Below, one piece after another: positions 8,683 to 18,774 of a stretch of 48,025 bases of DNA. Position numbers and translations under genes: made by a program. Position 1 is the first letter of the stretch. Each line of letters begins with the position of its first letter. The notes under the pieces are model-generated. The model worked only from the letters and a program-made list of their open reading frames with translations, was not told where the DNA came from and made no database searches. Origin of the DNA: an uncultured bacterium. GTDB taxonomy: Bacteria > Hydrogenedentota > Hydrogenedentia > Hydrogenedentales > Hydrogenedentaceae. The stretch lies in the NCBI GenBank assembly GCA_938014335.1, contig CALLRP010000023.1, positions 1 through 48,025 of the forward strand, given 5' to 3'.

Positions 8683-11217
8683 ATGAGATACAATAAGATA
8701 TTTAATTTATATGCGATAGTTATTACGGCTATAGCATGTTTATTTTTGACTGAGGTTTATGCAGATAACGACTTCCCCTTGCATGGACGCGTTAGTTACG
8801 ATGCGGAAAGTACACTTATTAAAGGGGTCGATGATGAAGATTGGAGCCGTGCTACCTTAAATACTCTTGTGCTCACAGGTGATACTTTATGGGTAGATAA
8901 AGGCGGTAGCACAGAAATTGAATTTCCGGAAGGTGTTTTCTTACGTATGGCAGATGCTTCCAAAGCGAAGATTGTCCAGATTTCTCCTGAATTATCTATT
9001 TATGGTATAACGGGCTCTTTTTATATTGAGCGTGTATTTCGTAGTTCAGGAGTGGTGCGTCTCACTACGCCTTCTTGCAGAATTACTTTTGACCCCAATA
9101 CCTGTGCTCGTGTAGATATTGGAGAAAGTGGAACTACACGCATTTCCACTCGTTGGGGTAAAGTGTATGTCACAACAGAACGGGGAGGGAATGAAGTTGT
9201 AAGTAGTGGGAAGCAATGCTGGGTTGATGTCGGATATTTGCCTTCCGAAGTAGTATCCTTTGCAACTACAGAAATGGATACTTTCGACCGCTGGAATCAG
9301 GGTCGGTCAGAATTGCTCTCTGCCCCTATAAAAACTCCGCCTAAATATGTAGAAGTAACCAGTAAAACTATTGGATATACAGATCTGTCCGGTTATGGTG
9401 ATTGGGTTCTTATCAAAGAGCGTTATTATTGGAGGCCAACCGTAGTTGTTAACTATGTCCCTTATCGCACGGGATATTGGACTTATGTCCCTGCAATTGG
9501 TTCGGTGTGGATAGAGACTTATCCTTTTGGATACATAACAACACACTACGGACGCTGGGTCTATTACGACAGTTATGGTTGGGTATGGGGCTATGATCCG
9601 GTATGGAGTCCTGCATGGGTGGCAACAATCCGGTGTGGTGATTACTTCGTGTGGAGCCCTGTAGATTTCTATTGCAGACCCGTTCGGGTTTCAACCGGTG
9701 TTAGTTTTGCTGTGGGTGGGCTAAATTTCTATGTGGGTGCTTCTTCCTATGTCCCCGCAACTTATGTCTATACTTCTCCTTATTACATTGCCCCTGTTGC
9801 TCCCACAGTTGTTAACTATATCATCACAAACCCAACAAATGTTTATATATGGAATATAGAGCGTTATCCTTCTCCAAGAGTGCGTATTCCCTATCAGACC
9901 ACCATGCCAATGGTGCGGGATTATAACCCACCGAGGACTATTCGTGGAATTCCTCAATATAATAGCACAGGAATGCTCGCACGAGCCCGCGTGGATGAAT
10001 TAGAAACTTATTTTACGCGGAGAACATCGACACAAGGTTTTCGCAGTCAGTCAGGAATCTCCTCTTCCGTTATGCGAACAGCCATGCTCAATGAACGTTC
10101 CAATTCTTTCCGTGAGGTAAAGTTAAACAATACCTCCCCGAGAGCAACATCCATTCGCTTTACACCGGAAGGCTTCTCACGGAGAGATATGTCCGAATCT
10201 CAAAGTTCTGTTCGAGGCAAAGAAATAGATACCGGGTTTACTCGTGCTGTTGAAAGGTCCTCTCATTCTGTTCGGGAAAATATAGGTTCTTCAATTCGTA
10301 ATAATGATGTTCGTGATACGCTCCGTTCTGAATCGGCTCCTACAAGAGTAGTGAATCCCCCCACCTTTAACAGGGAGGTAAGAAACTCTTTATCTGATAA
10401 TATGGGGCGTTCTGAAGGGATATCTCGAAAAGATATTGAAACGCCCTCCCTTTCACGGCTGGATATGGATGGTGAACGCAAACCTCGCGATTATAGTCCT
10501 TCGGGCAGTGGTTCAACAGGAACACGGACTACCCCCCGAAATGATTCCGGTTCGGGAACGACTAATCGTGACAGAGGGAATACAACACCGCGTTCTACAC
10601 CGACAACCCCCAGTACACCAAGCAACCGAGGAAATCCGAGAGGGTCTGGACTAAATTGGGACAATATCAAACGGACACCTTCGGATATAGGGACTTTTGG
10701 TTCGGTAAGACCCCGAGAGGAAACTCCTCAACGAACAGCTGAGCCTGATTTCCCGATTCGTTCAACAGGGGATAATAGAGGAATGGATAATCATTCCATA
10801 CGCCCTCTTCGAGAAGCCAATGTGAGCATCCCTAATGGAAGGACATCTATTCGTGAAGATTCCGGGATTTCTGTTCGAACCTTCCCATCCCATAAAGAAA
10901 GTTTCAGTGCGCCCAATATTCAGAGAAATAATCCCTCTGATTGGAATTCAAGGAATACAAATAGTACTTCAAGTTTTTCAGTCCCTTCCTTCAATAGAGG
11001 TGGCTTGGATGAAACAAGAGCACCTGCGATTACGCCTCCATCTCGTCCTGCAACAATTGATATGCCGAGAATAGACCGCAACCCTGTCTCATCAAGTTTT
11101 TCAATACCAAAAGTAGATACGTCTTCTTTTGCCATGCCGAGTGCCCCTTCTTTCCATAGAAACTCATCCGCTTTCTCAAGCGGTAGTCCATCTATTGGAG
11201 GTAGAGGGATACGGTAA
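8683..11217 (+). CDS. Exported FecR-domain / DUF6600-like protein with long Ser/Arg/Thr-rich tail
   Basis: The 844-residue protein starts with a clear signal peptide (hydrophobic 8-23, A-D-N-D at about 27-30). Residues about 60-185 resemble a FecR-like domain (L-x-x-G-D-T-L-W-V...G-x-x-x-E-I-E-F). Residues about 225-340 form a Trp/Tyr-rich block with repeated W-x-Y-V-P, H-Y-G-R-W and W-S-P-A-W-V motifs, which I recognise as the DUF6600 type that often follows FecR in such bacteria. From about residue 400 to the end the sequence is low-complexity and rich in Ser, Arg, Thr, Pro and Asn, with recurring S-I-R and S-F-S-x-P motifs; it is probably disordered. The AAAGGA ribosome site sits just before the ATG. 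The role is unknown; a periplasmic or envelope scaffold is the likeliest reading. Confidence 0.8.
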   Translation: MRYNKIFNLYAIVITAIACLFLTEVYADNDFPLHGRVSYDAESTLIKGVDDEDWSRATLNTLVLTGDTLWVDKGGSTEIEFPEGVFLRMADASKAKIVQISPELSIYGITGSFYIERVFRSSGVVRLTTPSCRITFDPNTCARVDIGESGTTRISTRWGKVYVTTERGGNEVVSSGKQCWVDVGYLPSEVVSFATTEMDTFDRWNQGRSELLSAPIKTPPKYVEVTSKTIGYTDLSGYGDWVLIKERYYWRPTVVVNYVPYRTGYWTYVPAIGSVWIETYPFGYITTHYGRWVYYDSYGWVWGYDPVWSPAWVATIRCGDYFVWSPVDFYCRPVRVSTGVSFAVGGLNFYVGASSYVPATYVYTSPYYIAPVAPTVVNYIITNPTNVYIWNIERYPSPRVRIPYQTTMPMVRDYNPPRTIRGIPQYNSTGMLARARVDELETYFTRRTSTQGFRSQSGISSSVMRTAMLNERSNSFREVKLNNTSPRATSIRFTPEGFSRRDMSESQSSVRGKEIDTGFTRAVERSSHSVRENIGSSIRNNDVRDTLRSESAPTRVVNPPTFNREVRNSLSDNMGRSEGISRKDIETPSLSRLDMDGERKPRDYSPSGSGSTGTRTTPRNDSGSGTTNRDRGNTTPRSTPTTPSTPSNRGNPRGSGLNWDNIKRTPSDIGTFGSVRPREETPQRTAEPDFPIRSTGDNRGMDNHSIRPLREANVSIPNGRTSIREDSGISVRTFPSHKESFSAPNIQRNNPSDWNSRNTNSTSSFSVPSFNRGGLDETRAPAITPPSRPATIDMPRIDRNPVSSSFSIPKVDTSSFAMPSAPSFHRNSSAFSSGSPSIGGRGIR

Positions 11218-11249
11218 AGAATTAAAACAAATAATTAAGGAATGATTCT

Positions 11250-12101
11250 ATGAAACAGCAGAGAGAAAAAAATAAGATAAAAGAACTTTATGCAATTATC
11301 TTACCGTTAATTATTATTGCTTTCTCGGGCTGTCCCATTATTGTAGATGAAGCGGAATATGAACGCGGTTTTAATGACGGCTTTGCTCAAGATGATTATT
11401 ATTGGGCTGGATTTTTTGATAGTTATGATACTGTAAATGGCGGAACGATTTATTACCAGGGCGATAAAATACCGCAGGTGGAAAACCCTGCTTACGATGC
11501 AGGATACTACGATGGATTATGGTTCGCTTATAACGATGGATATTTCGTGGAATATGATTATGCTTTCACAATAGGATTTAGTGAAGGTTATGATTGTGCT
11601 TATCAAGCAGATTGGCAAGCGTTTCTTATTGTGGATAAGCATGTAGAGTGGTTGGACGGCGGTTTCTCTGACGGGTATAATGATGGGTTCTCCGAAGGTC
11701 GTATTTTCGGAGCGTATGATTATGTTAACAGACGTCCTTTTGATTGGTTGGATGCCATGTTAGACTATCGCAGTGGCACCGATTTAGTAATGGCAGGCAT
11801 ATCAACAGGGGACAAGGGTCCTGTCATACTATATGAATGGGGAACAGACCCAAAAACACTCGTCAAGTCAAAGGAAAGTGTAGAGGGCACAGGTCGAGCT
11901 ATTCGATTTGCAAGCCATGCTAAAAGTTCAAGTGCTAAATTTTCCCCACCAGACATAAGTTATAGACCAATGATTCCCGATGCCCAAAAAGAATTTCAGA
12001 CAAAGCCCGCAAATTCTCCTCGCTATTCATCAAAACCTCTTACCCTTACCTCCACATGGCTTGAACGGATTAACCAATACCGTTCCACCATTGGACAGTA
12101 A
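11250..12101 (+). CDS. Putative lipoprotein with aromatic/Gly/Asp repeats
   Basis: The 283-residue protein has a basic N-terminus, a hydrophobic stretch (12-24) and F-S-G-C at 25-28. That resembles a lipobox with Phe instead of Leu at -3, so Cys28 may be lipidated. Residues about 35-165 are unusually rich in Tyr, Phe, Gly and Asp, with recurring G-[FY]-x-[DE]-G motifs (G-F-N-D-G-F, G-Y-Y-D-G, G-F-S-E-G-Y, G-F-S-D-G-Y-N-D-G-F-S-E-G). The C-terminal third is Ser/Pro/Lys-rich. It follows the FecR/DUF6600 gene by 32 bases with its own AAGGA site, so the two are probably co-transcribed and act together in the envelope. I do not recognise a known family. Confidence 0.7.
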   Translation: MKQQREKNKIKELYAIILPLIIIAFSGCPIIVDEAEYERGFNDGFAQDDYYWAGFFDSYDTVNGGTIYYQGDKIPQVENPAYDAGYYDGLWFAYNDGYFVEYDYAFTIGFSEGYDCAYQADWQAFLIVDKHVEWLDGGFSDGYNDGFSEGRIFGAYDYVNRRPFDWLDAMLDYRSGTDLVMAGISTGDKGPVILYEWGTDPKTLVKSKESVEGTGRAIRFASHAKSSSAKFSPPDISYRPMIPDAQKEFQTKPANSPRYSSKPLTLTSTWLERINQYRSTIGQ

Positions 12102-12109
12102 TAGAATAT

Positions 12110-13603
12110 TTATTTGTTCTGGCAAGAGTAGCCCCACGAATCTTTGGCGTGGAGATAAGTTCGCCCCATAAGCCATTCATCAATGCAACGGGCTGCTTCT
12201 CTTCCTTCGGAGATTGCCCAAACGACGAGTGATTGTCCTCTCCGAGCATCACCTGCGGAGAAAAATCCAGGGTGCGTAGTCATGTATTTACTGTCTGTTT
12301 TGATAGCTTTACCAAAACGGGTTGTATAGAGTTCAATCCCCAACTTTTCAATGAATTGGTCCGCTTCGGGAGCAACGAAACCCATCGCAAGTAGGACTAA
12401 TTCACAAGGTAGTTTCATATTAGAACCTGGAATTTCTCTCATTCGTTTCTGCCCATTTTCATCAGTATACCATTCAACACGGACGAGATGGATAGCTTTT
12501 ACATGCCCTCGTTCGTCTCCTTCAAATGCTTTTGTGGAAACACTGAATAAGCGTTCCCCACCTTCTTCATGGCTGGAAGTGGTACGCAATATCATGGGCC
12601 ACAGAGGCCAGAGATTGTCGCCCGTCCGTTCTAATGGGGGGCGAGGTAAAAGTTCTAGATTCACAACCGATTTACACCCCTGTCGTATGCTTGTCCCAAT
12701 ACAGTCAGAGCCTGTATCTCCCCCCCCAATTACAATTACATTTTTGTTTGTGGCTAATACCTCTTTTCCTTCGATGGGTTTCCCTAATACCCTACGTGTG
12801 CTTTGTGTGAGGAATTCCATAGCAGTGTGAATCCCTGCAAGAGATGAACCGGGTATGTTCATGCTGGTGAAGGTCCGTGCAACCGTAGAACCAATGCTAA
12901 ATAAGACCGCATCATATTCCAATAATTGTTCTACAGGTATATTTTTCCCTACTTCAGATGAACAATGGAACCGAACCCCTTCATCTATGATTTGGTTTAT
13001 ACGCCTCCATACAACTGACTTTTCTAATTTAAATCCCGGTATGCCATACATCAATAACCCTCCAGGGTCATCCGCTCGTTCAAATACATCAACATAATGT
13101 CCAGCACGATTTAATTGTTGTGCAGAGGCAAGTCCACTGGGACCGGAACCTATTATAGCAATTCGTTTTCCAGTGCGATGTACAGGAGGCTCGGGTTTTA
13201 TCCAGCCTTCTTTCCATCCGCGTTCTGCAATCTCGTATTCGATTTGTTCAATCGTTACTGGGGGTTCATTAATTCCTAAAACACAGGAGGCTTCACAGGG
13301 AGCAGGGCATACCCTTCCTGTAAATTCGGGGAAATTATTCGTGGAATGCAAAACTACTAATGCACGTTTCCAATCTGCATCTTTGACAAGGTCATTAAAG
13401 TCGGGTATTTGATTTCCTAAGGGACAGCCATGGTGACAAAATGGGACCCCACAGTTCATACAGCGATACGCCTGCTGGCGAATTTTATCCTCAGGTAATG
13501 AATGATGGAACTCGCGGAAATGCTTTATCCGCTCTTGAGGAGGGTCTTCGGGGCTTGTTTCTCTCTTGAACACCATGAAACCTTTTGTTTTTTCAGGAAA
13601 CAT
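12110..13603 (-). CDS. gltD: Glutamate synthase, small (beta) subunit
   Basis: GltD passes electrons from NAD(P)H through FAD and Fe-S clusters to GltB. The 497-residue protein has the N-terminal cysteine sets C48-x2-C51-x4-C56-x3-C60 and C99-x3-C103-x3-C107 that bind [4Fe-4S] clusters. It then has the FAD-binding I-I-G-S-G-P-S-G-L-A-S and the NAD(P)-binding V-I-G-G-G-D-T-G-S-D motifs. The final A-G-D-A-R-R-G-Q-S block matches the FAD-binding end of the family. It lies 15 bases after gltB with a GGAG site in the gap, so the pair is an operon in the usual order. Its 3' end is 8 bases from the convergent lipoprotein gene. Confidence 0.97.
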   Translation of the reverse strand: MFPEKTKGFMVFKRETSPEDPPQERIKHFREFHHSLPEDKIRQQAYRCMNCGVPFCHHGCPLGNQIPDFNDLVKDADWKRALVVLHSTNNFPEFTGRVCPAPCEASCVLGINEPPVTIEQIEYEIAERGWKEGWIKPEPPVHRTGKRIAIIGSGPSGLASAQQLNRAGHYVDVFERADDPGGLLMYGIPGFKLEKSVVWRRINQIIDEGVRFHCSSEVGKNIPVEQLLEYDAVLFSIGSTVARTFTSMNIPGSSLAGIHTAMEFLTQSTRRVLGKPIEGKEVLATNKNVIVIGGGDTGSDCIGTSIRQGCKSVVNLELLPRPPLERTGDNLWPLWPMILRTTSSHEEGGERLFSVSTKAFEGDERGHVKAIHLVRVEWYTDENGQKRMREIPGSNMKLPCELVLLAMGFVAPEADQFIEKLGIELYTTRFGKAIKTDSKYMTTHPGFFSAGDARRGQSLVVWAISEGREAARCIDEWLMGRTYLHAKDSWGYSCQNK

Positions 13604-13618
13604 AATAATAATTCTCCA

Positions 13619-16600
13619 TTAACCTGTTTTTAATAAGGGAGTTTCTTGTTCATTATTCATTTTTTTCAGTGCCCGTGCGTAGTCCTTCGGCATAACACGA
13701 ATGAAGTTGTTTACTTCCTTATCCCAATTCAAGAGGATTTTACTTGTAATGGTGCTTTGCGTATATTTATAATGCCGTTCTAATAGATACCGAAGTTCCG
13801 GGATACTCTTTTCATGAAGCGGTTTTAATTCTACCGTTTGTTGATTACATTTTATTTCAAATTCATTATAGGGGTCATAGACAAAGGCGATACCGCCTGT
13901 CATTCCTGCAGAAAAGTTTCTGCCCGTCTTACCAAGAATAACCACTCTCCCCCCTGTCATGTATTCACAACCGTGGTCGCCTACCCCTTCAACCACAGCC
14001 CATGCTCCAGAGTTACGAACACAGAATCGTTCTCCGGCTACTCCACGAAAATACGCTTCTCCTCCTGTTGCACCATAAAGGGCAACATTTCCGATAATAA
14101 TATTTTCTTCGGGGATAATAGAACATTCTGGAGGAGGAGAAACTATAATTTTACCTCCGGATAATCCTTTCCCAATATAATCATTGGCTTCACCTATTAA
14201 ATTAAGTGTAACACCTTGAATGATAAATGCCCCAAAACTCTGTCCAGCAATACCGTGGCAATCAATCCAAACCGTATCTTCAGGTAATTGTCCTGTATAC
14301 ATGCCTAATTTGTGTCGGCGGGTTAATTCGCTTGAGAGTATTGTGCCAACTGTTCGGTGGATATTTCGAATCTGAATAGAGAATCGAACAGGTTCTTTTT
14401 GTTCTAATGTCGGTTTTGCTTTTTCTAATAAGATATTATCAAGGGCTTTTTCGATGCTATGGTCTTGTTTTTTACTACAATATAAGGTAGTTCCTTCCCA
14501 GGGTTGTGCCTGTGCTAAAACTGCAGATAAATCTACTTTCTGTGCTTTCCTGTGTTCGGGATAGGGGTTATATTCCAATAAATCGGTACGTCCTATCATA
14601 TCATTAAATTTGCGGAAGCCTAATTCTGCCATTATCCGTCTTACTTCTTCTGCAACGAAAAAGAAATAGTTCACCACATATTCCGGTTTTCCTTCAAATT
14701 TTTTGCGTAGTTCAGGGTCCTGTGTTGCTATCCCCACGGGGCAGGTGTTACTATGGCACTTCCTCATCATAATACACCCACTCACAATAAGCGGAGCGGT
14801 TGCAAAACCGAATTCATCCGCTCCTAACAATGCACCAATAACGACGTCTCTACCTGTTTTGAGTTGTCCGTCTACCTGGACCGTAATACGGTCGCGCAAA
14901 TTATTTTGAACAAGGACCTGATGCGTTTCTGTTAATCCTAATTCCCAGGGCAAGCCAGCATGTTTGATAGAACTCAAAGGAGATGCCCCAGTTCCGCCAT
15001 CATGCCCACTGATGAGTACTAAATCTGCTTTACCCTTGGAGACCCCTGCTGCAATGGTACCTACACCCACCTCGGACACTAATTTTACTGAGACTTTGGC
15101 ATGAATATTGGCATTTTTTAAATCATAAATTAATTGTGCCAAATCTTCAATAGAGTAAATATCATGATGAGGAGGGGGTGAAATCAGTTCTACGCCCGGT
15201 GTAGAATATCGCACTTTGGCAATATTTTCATATACTTTATGTCCTGGCAGTTGTCCTCCTTCGCCCGGTTTGGCACCTTGTGCCATTTTAATCTGGAGTT
15301 CATTTGCATTGACTAAGTACTCATTGGTAACACCAAACCTTCCTGATGCAACCTGCTTAATTGAACTTCGTTTACTATCACCATTAGGTTCAGGTATAAA
15401 TCGTTTCGGGTCTTCGCCACCTTCCCCTGTATTACTTCTACCACCGATACGATTCATCGCAAGGGCAAGATTTTCATGAGCCTCCTGACTAATAGAACCA
15501 TAGGACATGGCACCTGTGCAAAATCGTTTTACAATTTCCGACGCAGGTTCTACCTCTTCTAATGGGATAGGATTTCCCTTCTTAAATTTAAGAAGACCGC
15601 GAAGGGTTGCAAAGGTTCGGTTACGATTATTAACTTCTTCTGCAAATTGCTGATATTTCTGCCAGCTATTTAAGCGAGTAGCATGTTGAAGAAGTGCTAT
15701 CGTTTCTGGATTCCATTGATGAAATTCACCTCGCCGACGCCAGCGATAAGCTCCACCAATATCCAACTCGTTATCGCGATACTTTAAGGGATTATACGCC
15801 ATATCGTGACGGGCTAATGTTTCCCGTGCTATATCTTCGAGGTCTAATCCACCAATGCGAGAAGGAGTTCCTGTAAAGCAACGGTCAATCACATTTTTGC
15901 TTAAGCCTAATGCTTCAAAAATCTGGGCACAGCGATAACTTTGGAGAGTGGAAATACCCATCTTGGACATGGTCTTTAAGAGTCCTTTTTCGATGGCTTT
16001 GATATACTTCTTGTGGGCTTTGCCGGGATATTCTTCTACAATCTTATTCTCTTCAATACCTTGCGAAATAGTTTCAAAAACAAGATAAGGATTGATAGCC
16101 CCTGCACCATATCCACATAATAAAGCGAAATGCATTACCTCACGAGGTTCACCACTTTCTACAACAATCCCACATCTTGTCCGTTTATGCACACGGACAA
16201 GATGATGATGAACGGCACCTGTGGCTAATAGACTTGGCAAGGGTGCATGATGTAAACCTACACCACGGTCTGACAAAATTAGGATTGTAGCTCCATTATC
16301 TACATGTTTTTCTGCTTCATTACAAATACGGTCTATTGCATTGAGAAAACCCTGGATACCTTCTTTGACAGAGAATAAGGTGCTTATGGATTCCGCTCGA
16401 TGTCCTTTTTTCTTTAAATTGCGGATATAGGTTACCTGAGCATTGGTAAGAATAGGAGAATGCAGATGTATCATCTGACAATCTTCTGGGGTCTCATCCA
16501 GAAGATTGTATTCACGACCAATATCGGTTTCCAAAGACATGACTATCTCTTCGCGTATCGGGTCTAATGGGGGATTGGTAACCTGTGCAAAAAGTTGTTT

Positions 16601-18154
16601 GAAGTAATTAAACAACAACTGGGGACGCTCCGAAAGAACTGCCAGGGGTATATCGTTGCCCATAGAACCTACCGGTTCGGTTCCTGTCTCTGCCATCGGT
16701 TTGATCAACAAAGAAATATCCTCTTCCGTATAACCAAAAATTTTTTGTCTGTTATGAAGCGGAACTAATTCGTTCGTCGGTCGTGTTTCTAACACTTCCC
16801 GTGGGAAGATAATGCGATTTAAGTTAAGCCATGCACGATACGGTTTTCTATTAGTTAATGTCTCTTTTATTTCCTCATCTTCAACAATTCGTTTCTCATT
16901 CAAATCCACCAAAAACATACGACCGGGTTGAAGACGCCATTTCTTAATAATTTTTTCCTGTGGAATGTCGAGAACACCTACTTCAGAAGCCATAATAATC
17001 TGTTGGTCAGTGGTAATCCAGTAGCGGGCAGGTCGAAGTCCATTACGGTCAAGAACCGCGCCTATCTGAACACCATCCGTAAAAGCCATACATGCAGGAC
17101 CGTCCCACGGTTCCATCTTGCATGCATAAAATTCATAAAAAGCCTTTTTATTGTCGGACATGCTCTCATGGTTACTCCAGGGTTCGGGTATCATCATCAT
17201 CATGGAATGGGCAATGCTACGACCTCCCCGAACAAGAAGTTCGAAAGCATTATCAAAAATGGCAGAGTCACTAGCTCCTTCAGTCAAAATGGGAAACAAT
17301 TTTTTCAAATCATCTCCATAAAGAGAACTTTTCAAATCGGATTCACGGGAACCCATGAGATTAATATTTCCCCGTAAAGTATTGATTTCACCATTATGGG
17401 CAAGGAAACGAAACGGTTGGGCTAATTGCCAACTCGGTAAAGTATTCGTGCTGTATCGCTGATGGATAATTGCCAATGCACTTTCGACATCTGGGTCTGC
17501 TAAATCTTCATAATATTTATCCATTACTTCCGGCAAGAATAATCCCTTATAAACAATTGTTCGTGCAGACATGCTTGTTATGTAAAAGAGATTTTTTTTG
17601 TCTCCCAAATACTGCCGAATCTTGTGAGAGGCAGACTTTCGGATAACAAACAATTTGCGTTCAAAGGATTCAATATCGGGACAGGTCACATTTTTTATAA
17701 AAACCTGTTCTATAATAGGCTCATTGGAACGCGCAAGCCATCCGATACAATCGGAATTTCTTGGAACCTCACGCCACCCTAAAAATTCTTGACCTTCTTC
17801 AACAATCGTCTGTTTGATAATTTCTTTGCATGCGATTCTCAACTCATTATCTTTTGGAAAAAAAACCATCCCTATACCATATTGTCCAAAGGATGGTAAA
17901 GAAAAACCTAATTTGTCAGATTGCTTTTCAAAAAAGTGATGGGGAATATGAAATAGGATACCACAACCATCACCCGTTTCCGGGTCACATCCACATGCCC
18001 CACGATGTGTAAGATTTACAAGAATGCGTAGAGCATCTTTTACTAATTGATGTGTTTTTTTACCATCAATGTTTACGATAAAACCTACTCCACAGGCATC
18101 ATGTTCAAAGAAAGGCTCATACAAAGTTTTTTGCTGGTAAGGTTCTTTCGGCAT
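13619..18154 (-). CDS. gltB: Glutamate synthase, large (alpha) subunit
   Basis: GltB makes two glutamates from glutamine and 2-oxoglutarate. I place the start at 18154 rather than at the in-frame upstream codon at 18202. GGAG stands 8 bases before this ATG, and the resulting 20-residue propeptide ends exactly at Cys21 (H-D-A-C-G-V-G-F), the nucleophile of the class II glutaminase domain. The 1511 residues then show the central domain, the FMN/2-oxoglutarate synthase domain (P-G-E-G-G-Q-L-P-G, S-G-H-D-G-G-T-G-A-S-P), the [3Fe-4S] cysteines C-x5-C-x4-C near residue 1130, and the C-terminal GXGXG beta-helix domain. It is a full-length bacterial GltB. The long AT-rich upstream region probably carries nitrogen-responsive control, but no recognised operator was found. 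Confidence 0.97.
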   Translation of the reverse strand: MPKEPYQQKTLYEPFFEHDACGVGFIVNIDGKKTHQLVKDALRILVNLTHRGACGCDPETGDGCGILFHIPHHFFEKQSDKLGFSLPSFGQYGIGMVFFPKDNELRIACKEIIKQTIVEEGQEFLGWREVPRNSDCIGWLARSNEPIIEQVFIKNVTCPDIESFERKLFVIRKSASHKIRQYLGDKKNLFYITSMSARTIVYKGLFLPEVMDKYYEDLADPDVESALAIIHQRYSTNTLPSWQLAQPFRFLAHNGEINTLRGNINLMGSRESDLKSSLYGDDLKKLFPILTEGASDSAIFDNAFELLVRGGRSIAHSMMMMIPEPWSNHESMSDNKKAFYEFYACKMEPWDGPACMAFTDGVQIGAVLDRNGLRPARYWITTDQQIIMASEVGVLDIPQEKIIKKWRLQPGRMFLVDLNEKRIVEDEEIKETLTNRKPYRAWLNLNRIIFPREVLETRPTNELVPLHNRQKIFGYTEEDISLLIKPMAETGTEPVGSMGNDIPLAVLSERPQLLFNYFKQLFAQVTNPPLDPIREEIVMSLETDIGREYNLLDETPEDCQMIHLHSPILTNAQVTYIRNLKKKGHRAESISTLFSVKEGIQGFLNAIDRICNEAEKHVDNGATILILSDRGVGLHHAPLPSLLATGAVHHHLVRVHKRTRCGIVVESGEPREVMHFALLCGYGAGAINPYLVFETISQGIEENKIVEEYPGKAHKKYIKAIEKGLLKTMSKMGISTLQSYRCAQIFEALGLSKNVIDRCFTGTPSRIGGLDLEDIARETLARHDMAYNPLKYRDNELDIGGAYRWRRRGEFHQWNPETIALLQHATRLNSWQKYQQFAEEVNNRNRTFATLRGLLKFKKGNPIPLEEVEPASEIVKRFCTGAMSYGSISQEAHENLALAMNRIGGRSNTGEGGEDPKRFIPEPNGDSKRSSIKQVASGRFGVTNEYLVNANELQIKMAQGAKPGEGGQLPGHKVYENIAKVRYSTPGVELISPPPHHDIYSIEDLAQLIYDLKNANIHAKVSVKLVSEVGVGTIAAGVSKGKADLVLISGHDGGTGASPLSSIKHAGLPWELGLTETHQVLVQNNLRDRITVQVDGQLKTGRDVVIGALLGADEFGFATAPLIVSGCIMMRKCHSNTCPVGIATQDPELRKKFEGKPEYVVNYFFFVAEEVRRIMAELGFRKFNDMIGRTDLLEYNPYPEHRKAQKVDLSAVLAQAQPWEGTTLYCSKKQDHSIEKALDNILLEKAKPTLEQKEPVRFSIQIRNIHRTVGTILSSELTRRHKLGMYTGQLPEDTVWIDCHGIAGQSFGAFIIQGVTLNLIGEANDYIGKGLSGGKIIVSPPPECSIIPEENIIIGNVALYGATGGEAYFRGVAGERFCVRNSGAWAVVEGVGDHGCEYMTGGRVVILGKTGRNFSAGMTGGIAFVYDPYNEFEIKCNQQTVELKPLHEKSIPELRYLLERHYKYTQSTITSKILLNWDKEVNNFIRVMPKDYARALKKMNNEQETPLLKTG

Positions 18155-18322
18155 TTTGATAACTCCAATAAAAGTTTTGCACCAATTTATATATAATAAC
18201 ATACTTTATTGTATAAAATAAACAAAGAAATTATATATAATAATTCTTTTATGTATTAAAATACATATCAAATAAAGTTATTTTTTAATTTTTATTGCAA
18301 AATTATTTATCGCCAATATATT

Positions 18323-18340
18323 TCATACATATATGTATGA
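18323..18340. repeat. Perfect 18-base palindrome upstream of gltB
   Basis: TCATACATATATGTATGA reads the same on both strands. It lies about 170 bases before the gltB start and is followed by a T-rich run on the plus strand. It could be an operator for a dimeric regulator or a weak hairpin. In such AT-rich DNA, chance is not excluded. Confidence 0.4.
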
Positions 18341-18744
18341 TTTTTATATATATTAATACTAATAATGCTAAATATTCTATATATTTTTTATTTTGCCTAT
18401 TAAATTTATAGATGAAATGTACCAACGATGTCTTTTTTAATATTGATGAGGAAACAATTATGATATTCCTTAAAATTTTTATTTTTTTGAAAAAATTTTA
18501 TCTTTTGCAATAAATAATATGCGTGGGATATTTATAATTTAAATTTTATATCTCTAAAAAAATTCGTTTGTGCTACGTGTTGACTTTTTTATCCATGAAT
18601 TTCTGAAAGGACATAAATCAAACATAAAAGGATAGCCTTTGAATGATAAGAAACAGAAAAGTCACTTCACAATATTACTAATAAATGAGAGTAAAAATTT
18701 GAAGATATAATGGGATAAATTTTTGTGTATTCAATAATAAAATA

Positions 18745-18774
18745 ATGGCAGAGAATAATAAAATTCTCTGCCAT
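18745..18774 (-). terminator. Rho-independent-like terminator after the MFS gene
   Basis: A perfect 12-base stem (ATGGCAGAGAAT / ATTCTCTGCCAT) closes a 6-base loop 22 bases beyond the stop of the minus-strand transporter gene. On that strand it is followed by a T-rich run (TATTTTATTATTG). Confidence 0.75.

Noticed and set aside
9307..9957. Minus-strand reading frames inside the DUF6600-like gene
   Set aside because: They are shadows of the Trp/Tyr-rich coding region on the plus strand, with no ribosome sites.
18155..18202. Upstream start of gltB (16 extra residues)
   Set aside because: There is no ribosome site before it. The ATG at 18154 has GGAG at good spacing and gives the expected short propeptide before the catalytic Cys.
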